This document shows positions 17,222-24,738 of a stretch of 64,000 bases of DNA, one piece after another; positions within the stretch are counted from its first letter, which is position 1, and every line of letters begins with the position of its first letter. The DNA is from Vibrio diazotrophicus (lineage in GTDB: Bacteria; Pseudomonadota; Gammaproteobacteria; Enterobacterales; Vibrionaceae), in contig NZ_CP151843.1 of assembly GCF_038452265.1 (NCBI RefSeq), forward strand, positions 1,054,001 through 1,118,000, written 5' to 3'. Both the position numbers and the translations under genes were made by a program. A model generated the notes under the pieces. It made no database searches and was not told the DNA's origin. It saw nothing but the letters and a program-made list of their open reading frames with translations.

Positions 17222-17896
17222 TTATTGACTAACTTCTTCAATTCCAATGTTGTTTTTTGCCCAAATTAACGCTTGAAGACGATTCTTGGCATTAATTTTC
17301 TTAAATACGTTGTGAAGGTGTGTTTTTACTGTATTTTCACTAACAAATAACTGTTCCGCTATCTCAATATTTGATGCTCCACTACCAAGTAACTTAATTA
17401 TTTGCTGTTCACGCTTGGTTAATTTTGAAAACATTTGTGAAGTAACAACTGAGTTTCCAGAACGATAGTGCAGAATATATTCTTGTGCTAAACGACGAGT
17501 TAACCACATTTCGCCTTTTATAATTTTCCCCATTCCCTTAACTAATACATCAATGTCGTCATCAGCGTAGAACACCCCCGCCAAACACTGCCACTTAAAT
17601 AAATCTTTGGCTTCAATCTCACTAGGACAATTTAGTACAACTTCTCGAGCTTCCGTACAACATAAGTGCTTGAAAGAAGCATAGTCAGAAAGAGCGTGAT
17701 CATCGAGTCGAGCATAATCGATAAGGACTAACTGAGTATCTTGACATGAAGGATTGTTTTCCTGCATCCACATATCGCAAAAAGGAGAAATTTCTATCTT
17801 TATTGGAAGCTTGGATTCCAGCGCATCTTTAAGTAAACGTGATTGCATGCAGACATCAGAAAGTAATCGTACGTTTAGTTTTTTGCTTTCTGTCAT
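17222..17896 (-). CDS. vpsT: VpsT, c-di-GMP-binding LuxR/CsgD-family biofilm regulator
   Basis: Transcription factor that turns on exopolysaccharide and matrix genes when c-di-GMP is high. The N-terminal receiver-like domain (about 1-125) is followed by the c-di-GMP contact motif W-[FLM]-[TS]-R, seen as WLTR in EMWLTRRLAQEYILHYR. The C-terminal LuxR helix-turn-helix is LTKREQQIIKLLGSGASNIEIAEQLFVSENTVKTHL. The start at 17896 gives 224 aa, the length known for V. cholerae VpsT, and has AGGAG before it. CsgD is its enteric relative; curli genes without csgD lie about 4.5 kb away. Confidence 0.95.
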   Translation of the reverse strand: MTESKKLNVRLLSDVCMQSRLLKDALESKLPIKIEISPFCDMWMQENNPSCQDTQLVLIDYARLDDHALSDYASFKHLCCTEAREVVLNCPSEIEAKDLFKWQCLAGVFYADDDIDVLVKGMGKIIKGEMWLTRRLAQEYILHYRSGNSVVTSQMFSKLTKREQQIIKLLGSGASNIEIAEQLFVSENTVKTHLHNVFKKINAKNRLQALIWAKNNIGIEEVSQ

Positions 17897-18334
17897 TATA
17901 AAAACTCCTAACCATAGCCCTGACTTATGTAAAACTAACGTTGATAGAGAATAAGTCAATGGGACAAAATCCGCCTAAATTAATAATCATAAGAATCTGA
18001 CAATTAATTTAATAAATTCATAAGGTTAATTATCTGTCTTATTTTTAAGAATGCATTTGAGTAGTTTAAAGAGCGATGTACGCTTAAATATAAAAAGGTA
18101 TTCCAAATTGGAAAATTCAAAATATCATTTAATAGAAAGTTACTTCTTTAGTCTTTCCGATTAGGAAAGAGCAACTTTCCCAACATCCCTAATCTAATAC
18201 TCCCACGTTTAAGCTAATATATAAAACATGATGTTCTAATAAATCCAATCCAACCTATAAGCGAGTTGTTATATCTTTATACAAAAACAATGCTTACTAG
18301 TTATCTGAAAACCAATTTATCGAGTACATTAACT
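17897..18334. promoter_or_regulatory. vpsT / outer-membrane gene intergenic region with periodic dyads
   Basis: 438 AT-rich bases without a gene. At 18153-18180 there are three alternating half-sites CTTTCC-N5-GGAAAG-N5-CTTTCC with 11-bp period, one helical turn. A related palindrome TTCCAA-A-TTGGAA is at 18101-18113. Such spacing suits cooperative binding of a dimeric regulator on one face of the DNA. The regulator is unknown; VpsT next door is one candidate. Confidence 0.5.
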
Positions 18335-19116
18335 ATGAACAAAGCGCTACCTCTTTCTCTTCTCAGTTTAGTTGTCACCATGACCTCATTCAGCTCTATC
18401 GCAGAAGAGCAAGCTAGTGAAGTCCAAGATATGTCAGACCCACTCGCGGTGTTTACCCAAGGTGGTGTTGGTATTACTGATAAAGGTTTAAACCTTAAAG
18501 TGGGTCAAACCTACGATTCTGGTAAAGAAAACGTTGCCGCAATGAATGTGTTTGAGCTTAAAGGCATCGGGGACGAGATGTTAGGTTTCGAGATAACAAC
18601 AAACCTATGTATGGTGCTGTTGACGACAGCATTGACTCTTTCCGCCTACGCAACTTCCAAGCAAACATCAAAAATGGTCAAGGTCGTCAGTTAGACATGA
18701 CATATGACGTTGATAGTGAAACGTTAAATGCCTCATACAGTATTCTTCAAGCACTTCCTCAAATTGGTGGTTTTTTGAACCTATACCCTCTTGCAGGTGC
18801 GGGTGTGACGGTTCAAAACACCGAAGATGACGGTTATGAAATCCCTGGGACTTTTACTGTCGTCGGTATGTACTCTAAAGTGGCATTAACCGATAAAATT
18901 TGGATCAACTACAACCCAATGTATATGCACACACTGTCGGGTTCGGATACCTACAAGAATGGTAACTTTGCTGGAGACAACAATATCCTGACCCACGAAT
19001 TTGCCATTTCTTATCAGCTAACACCTCGTTCTAATATTCGCTACTTTGCAAACTGGAATGAGAAGGTTAACTTTGGCGATGGCGATCATCGTATTGAATA
19101 TAACTACCAGTTTTAA
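18335..19116 (+). pseudogene. Outer-membrane beta-barrel protein gene with a frameshift
   Basis: The first part (18335 on) encodes a signal peptide (MNKALPLSLLSLVVTMTSFSSIA) and reads through GIGDEMLGF. From 18589 the protein-like reading continues in another frame (RDNNKPMYGAVDDSIDSF) to 19116, ending in the beta-barrel signature YNYQF with C-terminal Phe. A single base seems to be missing near 18587-18591 (TTTCGAGAT would read on if it were TTTCCGAGAT). With one base restored the protein is about 261 aa. The family is not recognised beyond being an exported barrel. It is divergent from vpsT. Either a real recent inactivation or a sequencing error. Confidence 0.75.
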
Positions 19117-19194
19117 TCCAAGCCGTTAGTTATTAATAAAATTTTCCAACATGGATTAAGCGTGCAAACAGGTTAGCTTTAGAAGCGGCAACTG

Positions 19195-19238
19195 AAAAAA
19201 ACGAGCCCAGAATATCACACAAAATATTCTGGGCTCGT
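19195..19238 (-). terminator. ppiC terminator
   Basis: Perfect 15-bp stem ACGAGCCCAGAATAT and its complement with an 8-base loop; on the minus strand it is followed by a seven-T run. Confidence 0.9.
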
Positions 19239-19267
19239 TCACTCGATAATGCATGGCATATGCTTGT

Positions 19268-19546
19268 TTAAGTACGATATAGCACCTTTAAGACATGCCA
19301 ACCGAACTTCGTTTTTACTAGCTGAGGGGTGAGAATTTCACCTTGAAAGCAAGCTTTATCAAACTGTGGCACCATTTGCCCCTGACGAAACTCACCTAGG
19401 TCTCCACCTTTTTTACCTGATGGGCATAACGAGTGCTTCTTTGCCAGCACCTGAAATTTGGCGCCCTTTTTAAGCTGCTGAATGATATCTTCCGCTTGCT
19501 CTTTATGCTTAACCAAAATGTGAAGGGCTGCTGCGGTTCTTGCCAT
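19268..19546 (-). CDS. ppiC: Peptidyl-prolyl cis-trans isomerase, parvulin type (PpiC)
   Basis: Small cytosolic parvulin that speeds proline isomerisation. The single domain of 92 aa matches E. coli PpiC (93 aa). The catalytic pattern is visible: AALHILVKHKEQAEDI, CPSGKKGGDLGEFRQGQMVPQFDKACF and TKFGWHVLKVL. A GAGGAGAG ribosome site precedes ATG. It is a single-gene unit ending in its own strong terminator. Confidence 0.95.
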   Translation of the reverse strand: MARTAAALHILVKHKEQAEDIIQQLKKGAKFQVLAKKHSLCPSGKKGGDLGEFRQGQMVPQFDKACFQGEILTPQLVKTKFGWHVLKVLYRT

Positions 19547-19718
19547 TTCATTCTCTCCTCATTTCTAAAGCGCGAAGTCTACCCTAAGCTAATAGGACAC
19601 GCACCCCACTTTTTGAAAACTAAAATAGAAAATAAGCGTCTAAATCAATGCCAGCCGTTGATGATATGGCAATATGCGTTAGTATAGTTACCAGTAAAGT
19701 TATTGAAGTAGTACCACT

Positions 19719-20630
19719 ATGGCTAAGACAATAAGTAAGGCAAATCAGTCACAAGGGATGTTAATGTTCACTTTGAACCTGCAAAAGCAGCTGTTCGCTA
19801 TTGGAACATTAAAAGTTCGCGAAATTGTGCCCTATATGCCGATGACTCAGATCCCTTATTCACATCACCATGTGATAGGTACGGTCACGTTTCGTAATTT
19901 AACGATACCAGTGATCGACATGGCTGCTGCGATTGGTTTTCGACCTATTGCCCCAAACGAGTACGAAAAAAGTTATTTAATCGTTACTGATTGTTTGCGT
20001 ACCGTCGTGGCGTTTATGGTTCGCAGCATTGAAAAAATCATTGACTGTAACTGGCGCGCTATTGAGTCAGCGCCAAGCACCGCTGGTAAAAATGTTTTTG
20101 TTACTGGGATTACACGTTACGAAGACAAAATTGTTCAGTTGCTCGATGTCGAATTACTGCTTTCAAAAATTTACCCGCAATATGAATCGACCAAGGTACC
20201 AATGCTGACAGACGTAGAACGTGAACGTCTTAAAGCACTAAATATTTTACTTGTAGACGATTCATCGATTGCCCGCAAACAGTTATCGGATGCGTTAGAC
20301 CGAATTAACATCCCATACTACGTGTGCAAAAACGGAAATGAAGCGGCTGAGTTTATGAAGAAGATGGCGAACGAAAACAACGCTATCGACCTACTCGTCA
20401 GTGATATTGAAATGCCAGGCCTTGATGGCTATGAGCTTGCGTTTGAAGTACAAAATGATAAATCACTAAGCCATGCCTACATCATTCTGCACACTTCACT
20501 ATCAAGTGAAATTTGTGTCGACAGAGCTCATCAGGTTGGCGCACATGAAGCACTTGAGAAGTTTAATGCAACAGAACTGATTGAGGCGATGTTGCGAGGC
20601 GCAAAGCGGTTAGAATCTCAAATGGCTTAA
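19719..20630 (+). CDS. cheV: Chemotaxis coupling protein CheV
   Basis: Links chemoreceptors to CheA and is itself phosphorylated. A CheW-like domain spans about residues 12-160 (LFAIGTLKVREIVPYMPMTQIP, GTVTFRNLTIPVIDM). A receiver domain spans about 173-300, with ILLVDDSSIARKQ, the phospho-acceptor Asp in LLVSDIEMPGLDGYE, and the late HTS and EKF switch residues. The length of 303 aa is typical. The last bases, including the stop codon, lie in a 20-bp tandem duplication. No strong ribosome site is seen before ATG. Confidence 0.95.
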   Translation: MAKTISKANQSQGMLMFTLNLQKQLFAIGTLKVREIVPYMPMTQIPYSHHHVIGTVTFRNLTIPVIDMAAAIGFRPIAPNEYEKSYLIVTDCLRTVVAFMVRSIEKIIDCNWRAIESAPSTAGKNVFVTGITRYEDKIVQLLDVELLLSKIYPQYESTKVPMLTDVERERLKALNILLVDDSSIARKQLSDALDRINIPYYVCKNGNEAAEFMKKMANENNAIDLLVSDIEMPGLDGYELAFEVQNDKSLSHAYIILHTSLSSEICVDRAHQVGAHEALEKFNATELIEAMLRGAKRLESQMA

Positions 20631-20664
20631 TACGCCGATATGCTGCTTAATACGCCGATATGCT
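20625..20664 (+). repeat. Two perfect 20-bp tandem copies at the cheV stop codon
   Basis: The same 20 bases (beginning GCTTAATACGCC) occur at 20625-20644 and 20645-20664. The first copy contains the cheV stop. This looks like a recent slippage duplication, without effect on the protein. Confidence 0.95.
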
Positions 20665-20668
20665 AAAG

Positions 20669-20710
20669 ACAGATAAAAAATGCAACCTGTGAGTTGCATT
20701 TTTTATCTGT
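20669..20710. terminator. Bidirectional terminator between cheV and the YjbR gene
   Basis: An 18-bp perfect inverted repeat (20669-20686 with 20693-20710), core TGCAAC/GTTGCA, flanked by A6 and T6. It serves both convergent genes. Confidence 0.92.
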
Positions 20711-20730
20711 CAAAGAGAAAGCGGGAAACA

Positions 20731-21093
20731 TTAAGGCATCAATAATTGAAGCGCTTCCCTATCTGATTTTTTCAGCTTACTCACGACCAATCGGAATGAT
20801 CTCAAACACAGATCTTCTATCATTTCAGGTTCAACATCTCCGTCCAAAATGACAGAAATCCAGTGTCGTTTATTCATGTGATAACCCGGTTTAATCGCAT
20901 CAAACTGGTCGGTAAGAAACGCACCGTCTTGAGGTTCGCATTTTAAGGTAACGAACGGTTTTTCAGTATCGAAGGCAAGATACGCAAACATTTTATCGCG
21001 TATCTTAAAAACTAAAGGATCCGGCCCGAAAGGATTACTCGCTTCAGCCTGCGGTAGGTTGTTTAAATACTCTTCTAAACGCTGCACATCCAT
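20731..21093 (-). CDS. MmcQ/YjbR family protein
   Basis: A 120-residue protein of the YjbR fold, related to CyaY-like double-stranded-DNA-binding domains. Features are FGPDPLVFKIRDKMFAYLA, FVTLKCEPQDGAFLTDQF and the PGYHMNKRHWISVILDGDV strand-turn typical of the family. The role in the cell is unknown. An AAGGAAGG ribosome site precedes ATG. It begins 17 bases after a MarR regulator and is very likely co-transcribed with it. Confidence 0.88.
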   Translation of the reverse strand: MDVQRLEEYLNNLPQAEASNPFGPDPLVFKIRDKMFAYLAFDTEKPFVTLKCEPQDGAFLTDQFDAIKPGYHMNKRHWISVILDGDVEPEMIEDLCLRSFRLVVSKLKKSDREALQLLMP

Positions 21094-21110
21094 CGGTTTC
21101 GCCTTCCTTC

Positions 21111-21596
21111 TTAATCTTCGAATATTTTAAGCCACAGCTTCAAACATTGACCTATTTGTTGTTGCTCTGCCTTTGATAGACCAACAACAAGTTCTTCCTG
21201 AGCCTTTACATGTTCTGTGACCAACGCTTCAACCAAAGCCAAACCATCTTCCGTCAGCTCAACTTCGATGCTACGTCGATCGGCTTGGCTGTGCTGGCGA
21301 AGTATAAGGTTTTTACTTTCCAACTTATCCAATCGGTTTGTCATAGCTCCCGATGTTAAAAGCATAGAACTAAGCAACTCAGAAGGTGTTAGCCGATAAG
21401 GAGCACCAGCTCTGCGTAAAGTTGCAAGAACATCAAACTCACCCATTTTCAGATCATATTTCTTGTGAACTTCCGCTATCCGGCCTTCAAGAATCTTAGA
21501 CAGGCGCATCAGGCGTCCTATCATAGCCATTGGCGTCGTGTTGAGATCCGGCCTCTCTTTACCCCACTGGGATACGGCTCTATCAATTGCATCCAT
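21111..21596 (-). CDS. MarR-family transcriptional regulator
   Basis: 161-residue winged-helix repressor. The DNA-binding part is LGEFDVLATLRRAGAPYRLTPSELLSSMLLTSGAMTNRLDKLESKNLILRQ and the wing is SQADRRSIEVELTEDGLALVEAL. It is divergent from an EamA exporter. The gap between them carries palindromes with a shared AAAGATACTT core, so it probably represses both itself and the exporter. No redox cysteine is visible, and the ligand is unknown. Confidence 0.92.
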   Translation of the reverse strand: MDAIDRAVSQWGKERPDLNTTPMAMIGRLMRLSKILEGRIAEVHKKYDLKMGEFDVLATLRRAGAPYRLTPSELLSSMLLTSGAMTNRLDKLESKNLILRQHSQADRRSIEVELTEDGLALVEALVTEHVKAQEELVVGLSKAEQQQIGQCLKLWLKIFED

Positions 21597-21638
21597 TGTT
21601 TATAACTCTCTCTTTTTCATTACCTTAAAATACTTCAA

Positions 21639-21714
21639 TGTAAAGATACTTTACAATAACTAATTTTTGTTTTAGATTTCCTCCCACTGATATCTTGATA
21701 TAAAGATACTTAAT
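21639..21714. promoter_or_regulatory. Candidate MarR operators between marR and eamA
   Basis: A perfect 17-bp palindrome TGTAAAG-ATA-CTTTACA lies at 21639-21655. A second copy of its core, TATAAAG-ATA-CTTA, is at 21700-21712 and touches the EamA start codon. Paired sites of this shape next to a MarR gene are typical autoregulatory operators. Confidence 0.65.
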
Positions 21715-22611
21715 ATGAACATTTTATTTGCCATGATTCCCGCTTTCTTTTGGGGAACCACATACGCTGTCACACAATACACCCTAGCAGGTTGGCCTCC
21801 GCTGCTGCTCGGTGCTCTGCGAGCTTTGCCTGCAGGGCTAATTTTGCTTGCCTTAAACCCAACTTTTCCAGCTAAAACAAGCTGGAAGCCTTTGATTACC
21901 ATCGGCCTTGTAAATATCGCGGCTTTCTTTAGCCTGATATTTGTTATGGCATTGACGCTACCTTCTGCTATTGCTGGTGTCGGAATGATCTCAGTACCGG
22001 TATTTGCTATGGCATTTCATTGGATGTTTAACCGCAGTGCGCCATCGAAAATTCAGTTAACTAGCGGCGCATTGTTGGTGTTTCTCGCATGGCTGCTGTT
22101 TGACCCGAAATCCATTACATTAAGCCCCATTGGTTTGATCGCCATGTTGGCGGCTATCTCATGTATTATTTACGGTTCCTCTCTGACAAAAACCTTGGGC
22201 GGGAAAATTGACTGGTGGACAGTACTGACATGGCAACTCGTCATAGGCGGCATAGCACTCTCGATTGTGGCCTTGATTCACGCGAGCGTGCATCCACAGC
22301 CATATGTTGATGCAATACAGTCCTTCTCCACAACCAATCTTGGTGGGTTAGTCTGGATAACGTTACTTAACACCGCATTTAGTTATAGTTTGTACGTGTG
22401 GCTGTTGCAGCGTATGTCGATTGTCGATTTTACCTTTGGTGGTATTGCTAACCCAATTGCAGGGATTGTCTGTGGTGGATTGCTGATGAATGAACTGTAT
22501 TCAATTCATCAATACGGTCTTATGGGCGGAATGATTATCGTATCTTTGCTGCCTCAACTCGTGGTGTTACTGAAAAAACGTCACGCCACACAACTCGCGT
22601 TACAAAAATAA
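21715..22611 (+). CDS. EamA/DMT-family transporter
   Basis: Inner-membrane exporter of the drug/metabolite superfamily. The 298 residues hold ten hydrophobic helices in two EamA halves; the first starts FFWGTTYAVTQYTLAGWPPLLLGALRALPAGLILL, the second LAAISCIIYGSSLTKTLGGK. The substrate cannot be told; relatives move amino acids or metabolites. No Shine-Dalgarno is seen, and an operator-like palindrome overlaps the start region. It is regulated, by inference, by the divergent MarR. Confidence 0.88.
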   Translation: MNILFAMIPAFFWGTTYAVTQYTLAGWPPLLLGALRALPAGLILLALNPTFPAKTSWKPLITIGLVNIAAFFSLIFVMALTLPSAIAGVGMISVPVFAMAFHWMFNRSAPSKIQLTSGALLVFLAWLLFDPKSITLSPIGLIAMLAAISCIIYGSSLTKTLGGKIDWWTVLTWQLVIGGIALSIVALIHASVHPQPYVDAIQSFSTTNLGGLVWITLLNTAFSYSLYVWLLQRMSIVDFTFGGIANPIAGIVCGGLLMNELYSIHQYGLMGGMIIVSLLPQLVVLLKKRHATQLALQK

Positions 22612-22696
22612 ATCGTTAAGAAACATTCACAGAGCCTTGCATCTTGTTTGATAACTATTTGATGAACAATCACACAAGTGCATTGCCTCAGTAATA

Positions 22697-22711
22697 AATA
22701 CTTAAAGTATT
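22697..22711. promoter_or_regulatory. 15-bp palindrome upstream of a diguanylate cyclase
   Basis: AATACTT-A-AAGTATT lies about 100 bp upstream of the GGDEF gene at 22813, in the 201-bp gap after the EamA gene. It could be an operator; nothing else in the gap was recognised. Confidence 0.3.
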
Positions 22712-22812
22712 CTATGCGGAAAGGCTCAAATAGGCGTTATTTTTGGAGCGCAAAGCGTTGAATTCCGCTACTCTTAGCGTATTACTTTCGACACATTTAT
22801 TTATATTAAGAA

Positions 22813-23829
22813 ATGAACGAAGACGAGTTTAAAAGAGCCACTTCTAATCTTAAAAAGGCAGTACCACTTATGATGAAGCATCGCATCGCTGCGACGCCAT
22901 CGAACTACGCCTTGTGGTATACCTACGCGGATAATACGATTCCAGAGTTGAACCAAGAAATGGATTATATTCTGGAGAGTTTTGGGTTTTGCCCAGCCGC
23001 CACAGGTGATCAGCTGTATAAAGATTATATCGCTTCAAAAGCAGAAACGAGTATCCACGAGCTAAGACAAAACGTCGAATTGCTGGTACATGAAATTTCT
23101 AGCTCAATGGATGATACCTTGTCCGATGCGAGCGCTTTTTCGCAAGTCATCGATAAAAGTTTTTCTAACTTAGAAAAAATGCAAAACGAGAACCTTTCCA
23201 TTGATGAAGTCATGGGCGTTATTCGTCAATTGGTCAATGAATCAGAAGATATTCGTCATTCGACACGCTTCCTCAATAAACAGCTAAACAGCGCTAGCCA
23301 AGAGATTTCTCGTTTGAAATCACAGTTGGCTCAAGTACACAAAGCGGCTTTGTTTGATAGCCTTTCCGGTTTATATAACCGCCGAGCATTCGATGATGAT
23401 TTGGCGTCATTGATGCAGTCTGAGCAGGCACTCAGTCTTATCTTTTTGGATATTGATCATTTCAAAGTATTCAACGATGAATATGGTCATCTATTCGGCG
23501 ATACTGTGATTCGCGCAATTGCAAAACGGCTGCAAACCAGTTGTCAGGGTGGTATTACGGCCTATCGTTACGGTGGCGAAGAGTTCGCGTTACTGGTTCC
23601 ACACAAATCTTTGCGCGTAGCGCGTCAGTTCGCTGAAATGCTTCGAACATCGATTGAAAGGCTCAACGTGAAAGATCGCCGCACAAGCGAGCAAGTAAGT
23701 AGTATTACCGCCTCTTTTGGTGTTGCAGAAAAAATGCCCAAGGACACGCCTGAAACACTGGTTGAGCGTGCAGACAGAAAGCTTTATGAAGCGAAAAAAA
23801 TGGGTAGAAACCGAGTCATGCCTTTCTAA
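22813..23829 (+). CDS. Diguanylate cyclase, cytosolic (GGEEF)
   Basis: Makes c-di-GMP from two GTP. The N-terminal 165 residues are helical with no membrane segment, including a predicted coiled coil near 140-175. The GGDEF domain (about 176-338) has DSLSGLYNRRAF, LIFLDIDHFKVFNDEYGHLFGD and the active-site YGGEEFALLVP. The residues five before GGEEF do not form RxxD, so product inhibition at an I-site is unlikely. From memory it corresponds to V. cholerae VCA0956, widely used to raise c-di-GMP. The ribosome site is weak. Confidence 0.94.
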   Translation: MNEDEFKRATSNLKKAVPLMMKHRIAATPSNYALWYTYADNTIPELNQEMDYILESFGFCPAATGDQLYKDYIASKAETSIHELRQNVELLVHEISSSMDDTLSDASAFSQVIDKSFSNLEKMQNENLSIDEVMGVIRQLVNESEDIRHSTRFLNKQLNSASQEISRLKSQLAQVHKAALFDSLSGLYNRRAFDDDLASLMQSEQALSLIFLDIDHFKVFNDEYGHLFGDTVIRAIAKRLQTSCQGGITAYRYGGEEFALLVPHKSLRVARQFAEMLRTSIERLNVKDRRTSEQVSSITASFGVAEKMPKDTPETLVERADRKLYEAKKMGRNRVMPF

Positions 23830-23851
23830 AAAGGCAACCATTCATTAAGTC

Positions 23852-23882
23852 AAAAAAAAACCTCCCGAGTTACAGCGGGAGG
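23852..23882 (-). terminator. Terminator of the 192-aa unknown gene
   Basis: CCTCCCG/CGGGAGG stem with an 8-base loop; on the minus strand nine T follow. Confidence 0.85.
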
Positions 23883-23933
23883 TGCTCGCAGAGCTTAAGA
23901 CAGGTTGGATAGAGTACAGTGAGATTGGGTGAG

Positions 23934-24512
23934 TTAAAGACTGAAGCTATAACTCAATACGTACTCTTCACCACACTTCGAAACGTATTCTTTATCCTCA
24001 CTGCACGCTTGAGGTTTACCACGCTCATCACCTTTTACCAAACTAATCCAGTGGCGCATCGCTACAGTTGGAATAGAAGTCTCGTCGGTTTGCATAAACG
24101 TTGTACATGTTTCTAATTGGATATCTTCAATCTCCACAAGCTCAATACAACCCGTACCTCGATGACAACCTAGCGTCACTTCTACATGGCTACCGCTGCC
24201 ATCACGGAACAATATTGAGCACGGTTTTTCTTTGTTGCCGATATAAGCAACAAAATGTTTAGGGTGCTTCAAGCCACTATGGCGGCCATCTTTAAAGTAC
24301 GCGAGTACATGGTTGTAATCGATCATGTAGCTGGTCACGTCTTGGTGAGAACCACTTTCCAGAGGGAATAAACGGTCAAGCAACTGTTTCGCTTTCACTT
24401 GTTTCTCTCGTGATTGGTGCGCACTGACGGTTTCGACGGCGAACACTGCTTCAGCGATAAATGGTTTATGTTGTTTTTGAATTTCAGTTTTATCAAATGT
24501 CAGCATATTCAT
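23934..24512 (-). CDS. Hypothetical protein, 192 aa
   Basis: I do not recognise this family. It is a soluble protein without signal peptide or membrane helix. The N-terminal 45 residues look helical (KTEIQKQHKPFIAEAVFAVETVSAHQSREKQ). The rest has many strands with FKDGRHSGLKHPKHFVAYIG and ILFRDGSGSHVEVTLGCHRGTG, and six cysteines spread over the C-terminal half. A rpoS- or stress-type role cannot be claimed. It is divergent from an XRE regulator with a 226-bp gap, which might control it, and has its own terminator. Confidence 0.8.
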   Translation of the reverse strand: MNMLTFDKTEIQKQHKPFIAEAVFAVETVSAHQSREKQVKAKQLLDRLFPLESGSHQDVTSYMIDYNHVLAYFKDGRHSGLKHPKHFVAYIGNKEKPCSILFRDGSGSHVEVTLGCHRGTGCIELVEIEDIQLETCTTFMQTDETSIPTVAMRHWISLVKGDERGKPQACSEDKEYVSKCGEEYVLSYSFSL

Positions 24513-24738
24513 CGTCTTTTCCTTATTGGATTAAGCCCTTCCTGTTTGGCAACGCTATTACCTATTTTCGCTAGCGATAACCAATCGACTGGGTGTCTTT
24601 GTTCAAAAATAGTCCCAGTTCATATTTCTCAAACTTGTGTTTAATTTTTATTCAAGTTTGTGACTGGGTTAATTTGTAGACTAGCGCAATTTTACATACA
24701 ATTTCACAACAAAAATTTTACAATGTGAATTTTACAAA

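Noticed and set aside
18570..18610. Programmed -1 frameshift in the outer-membrane protein gene
   Set aside because: No X-XXY-YYZ slippery heptamer or downstream stem-loop was found; a simple one-base loss explains both frames.
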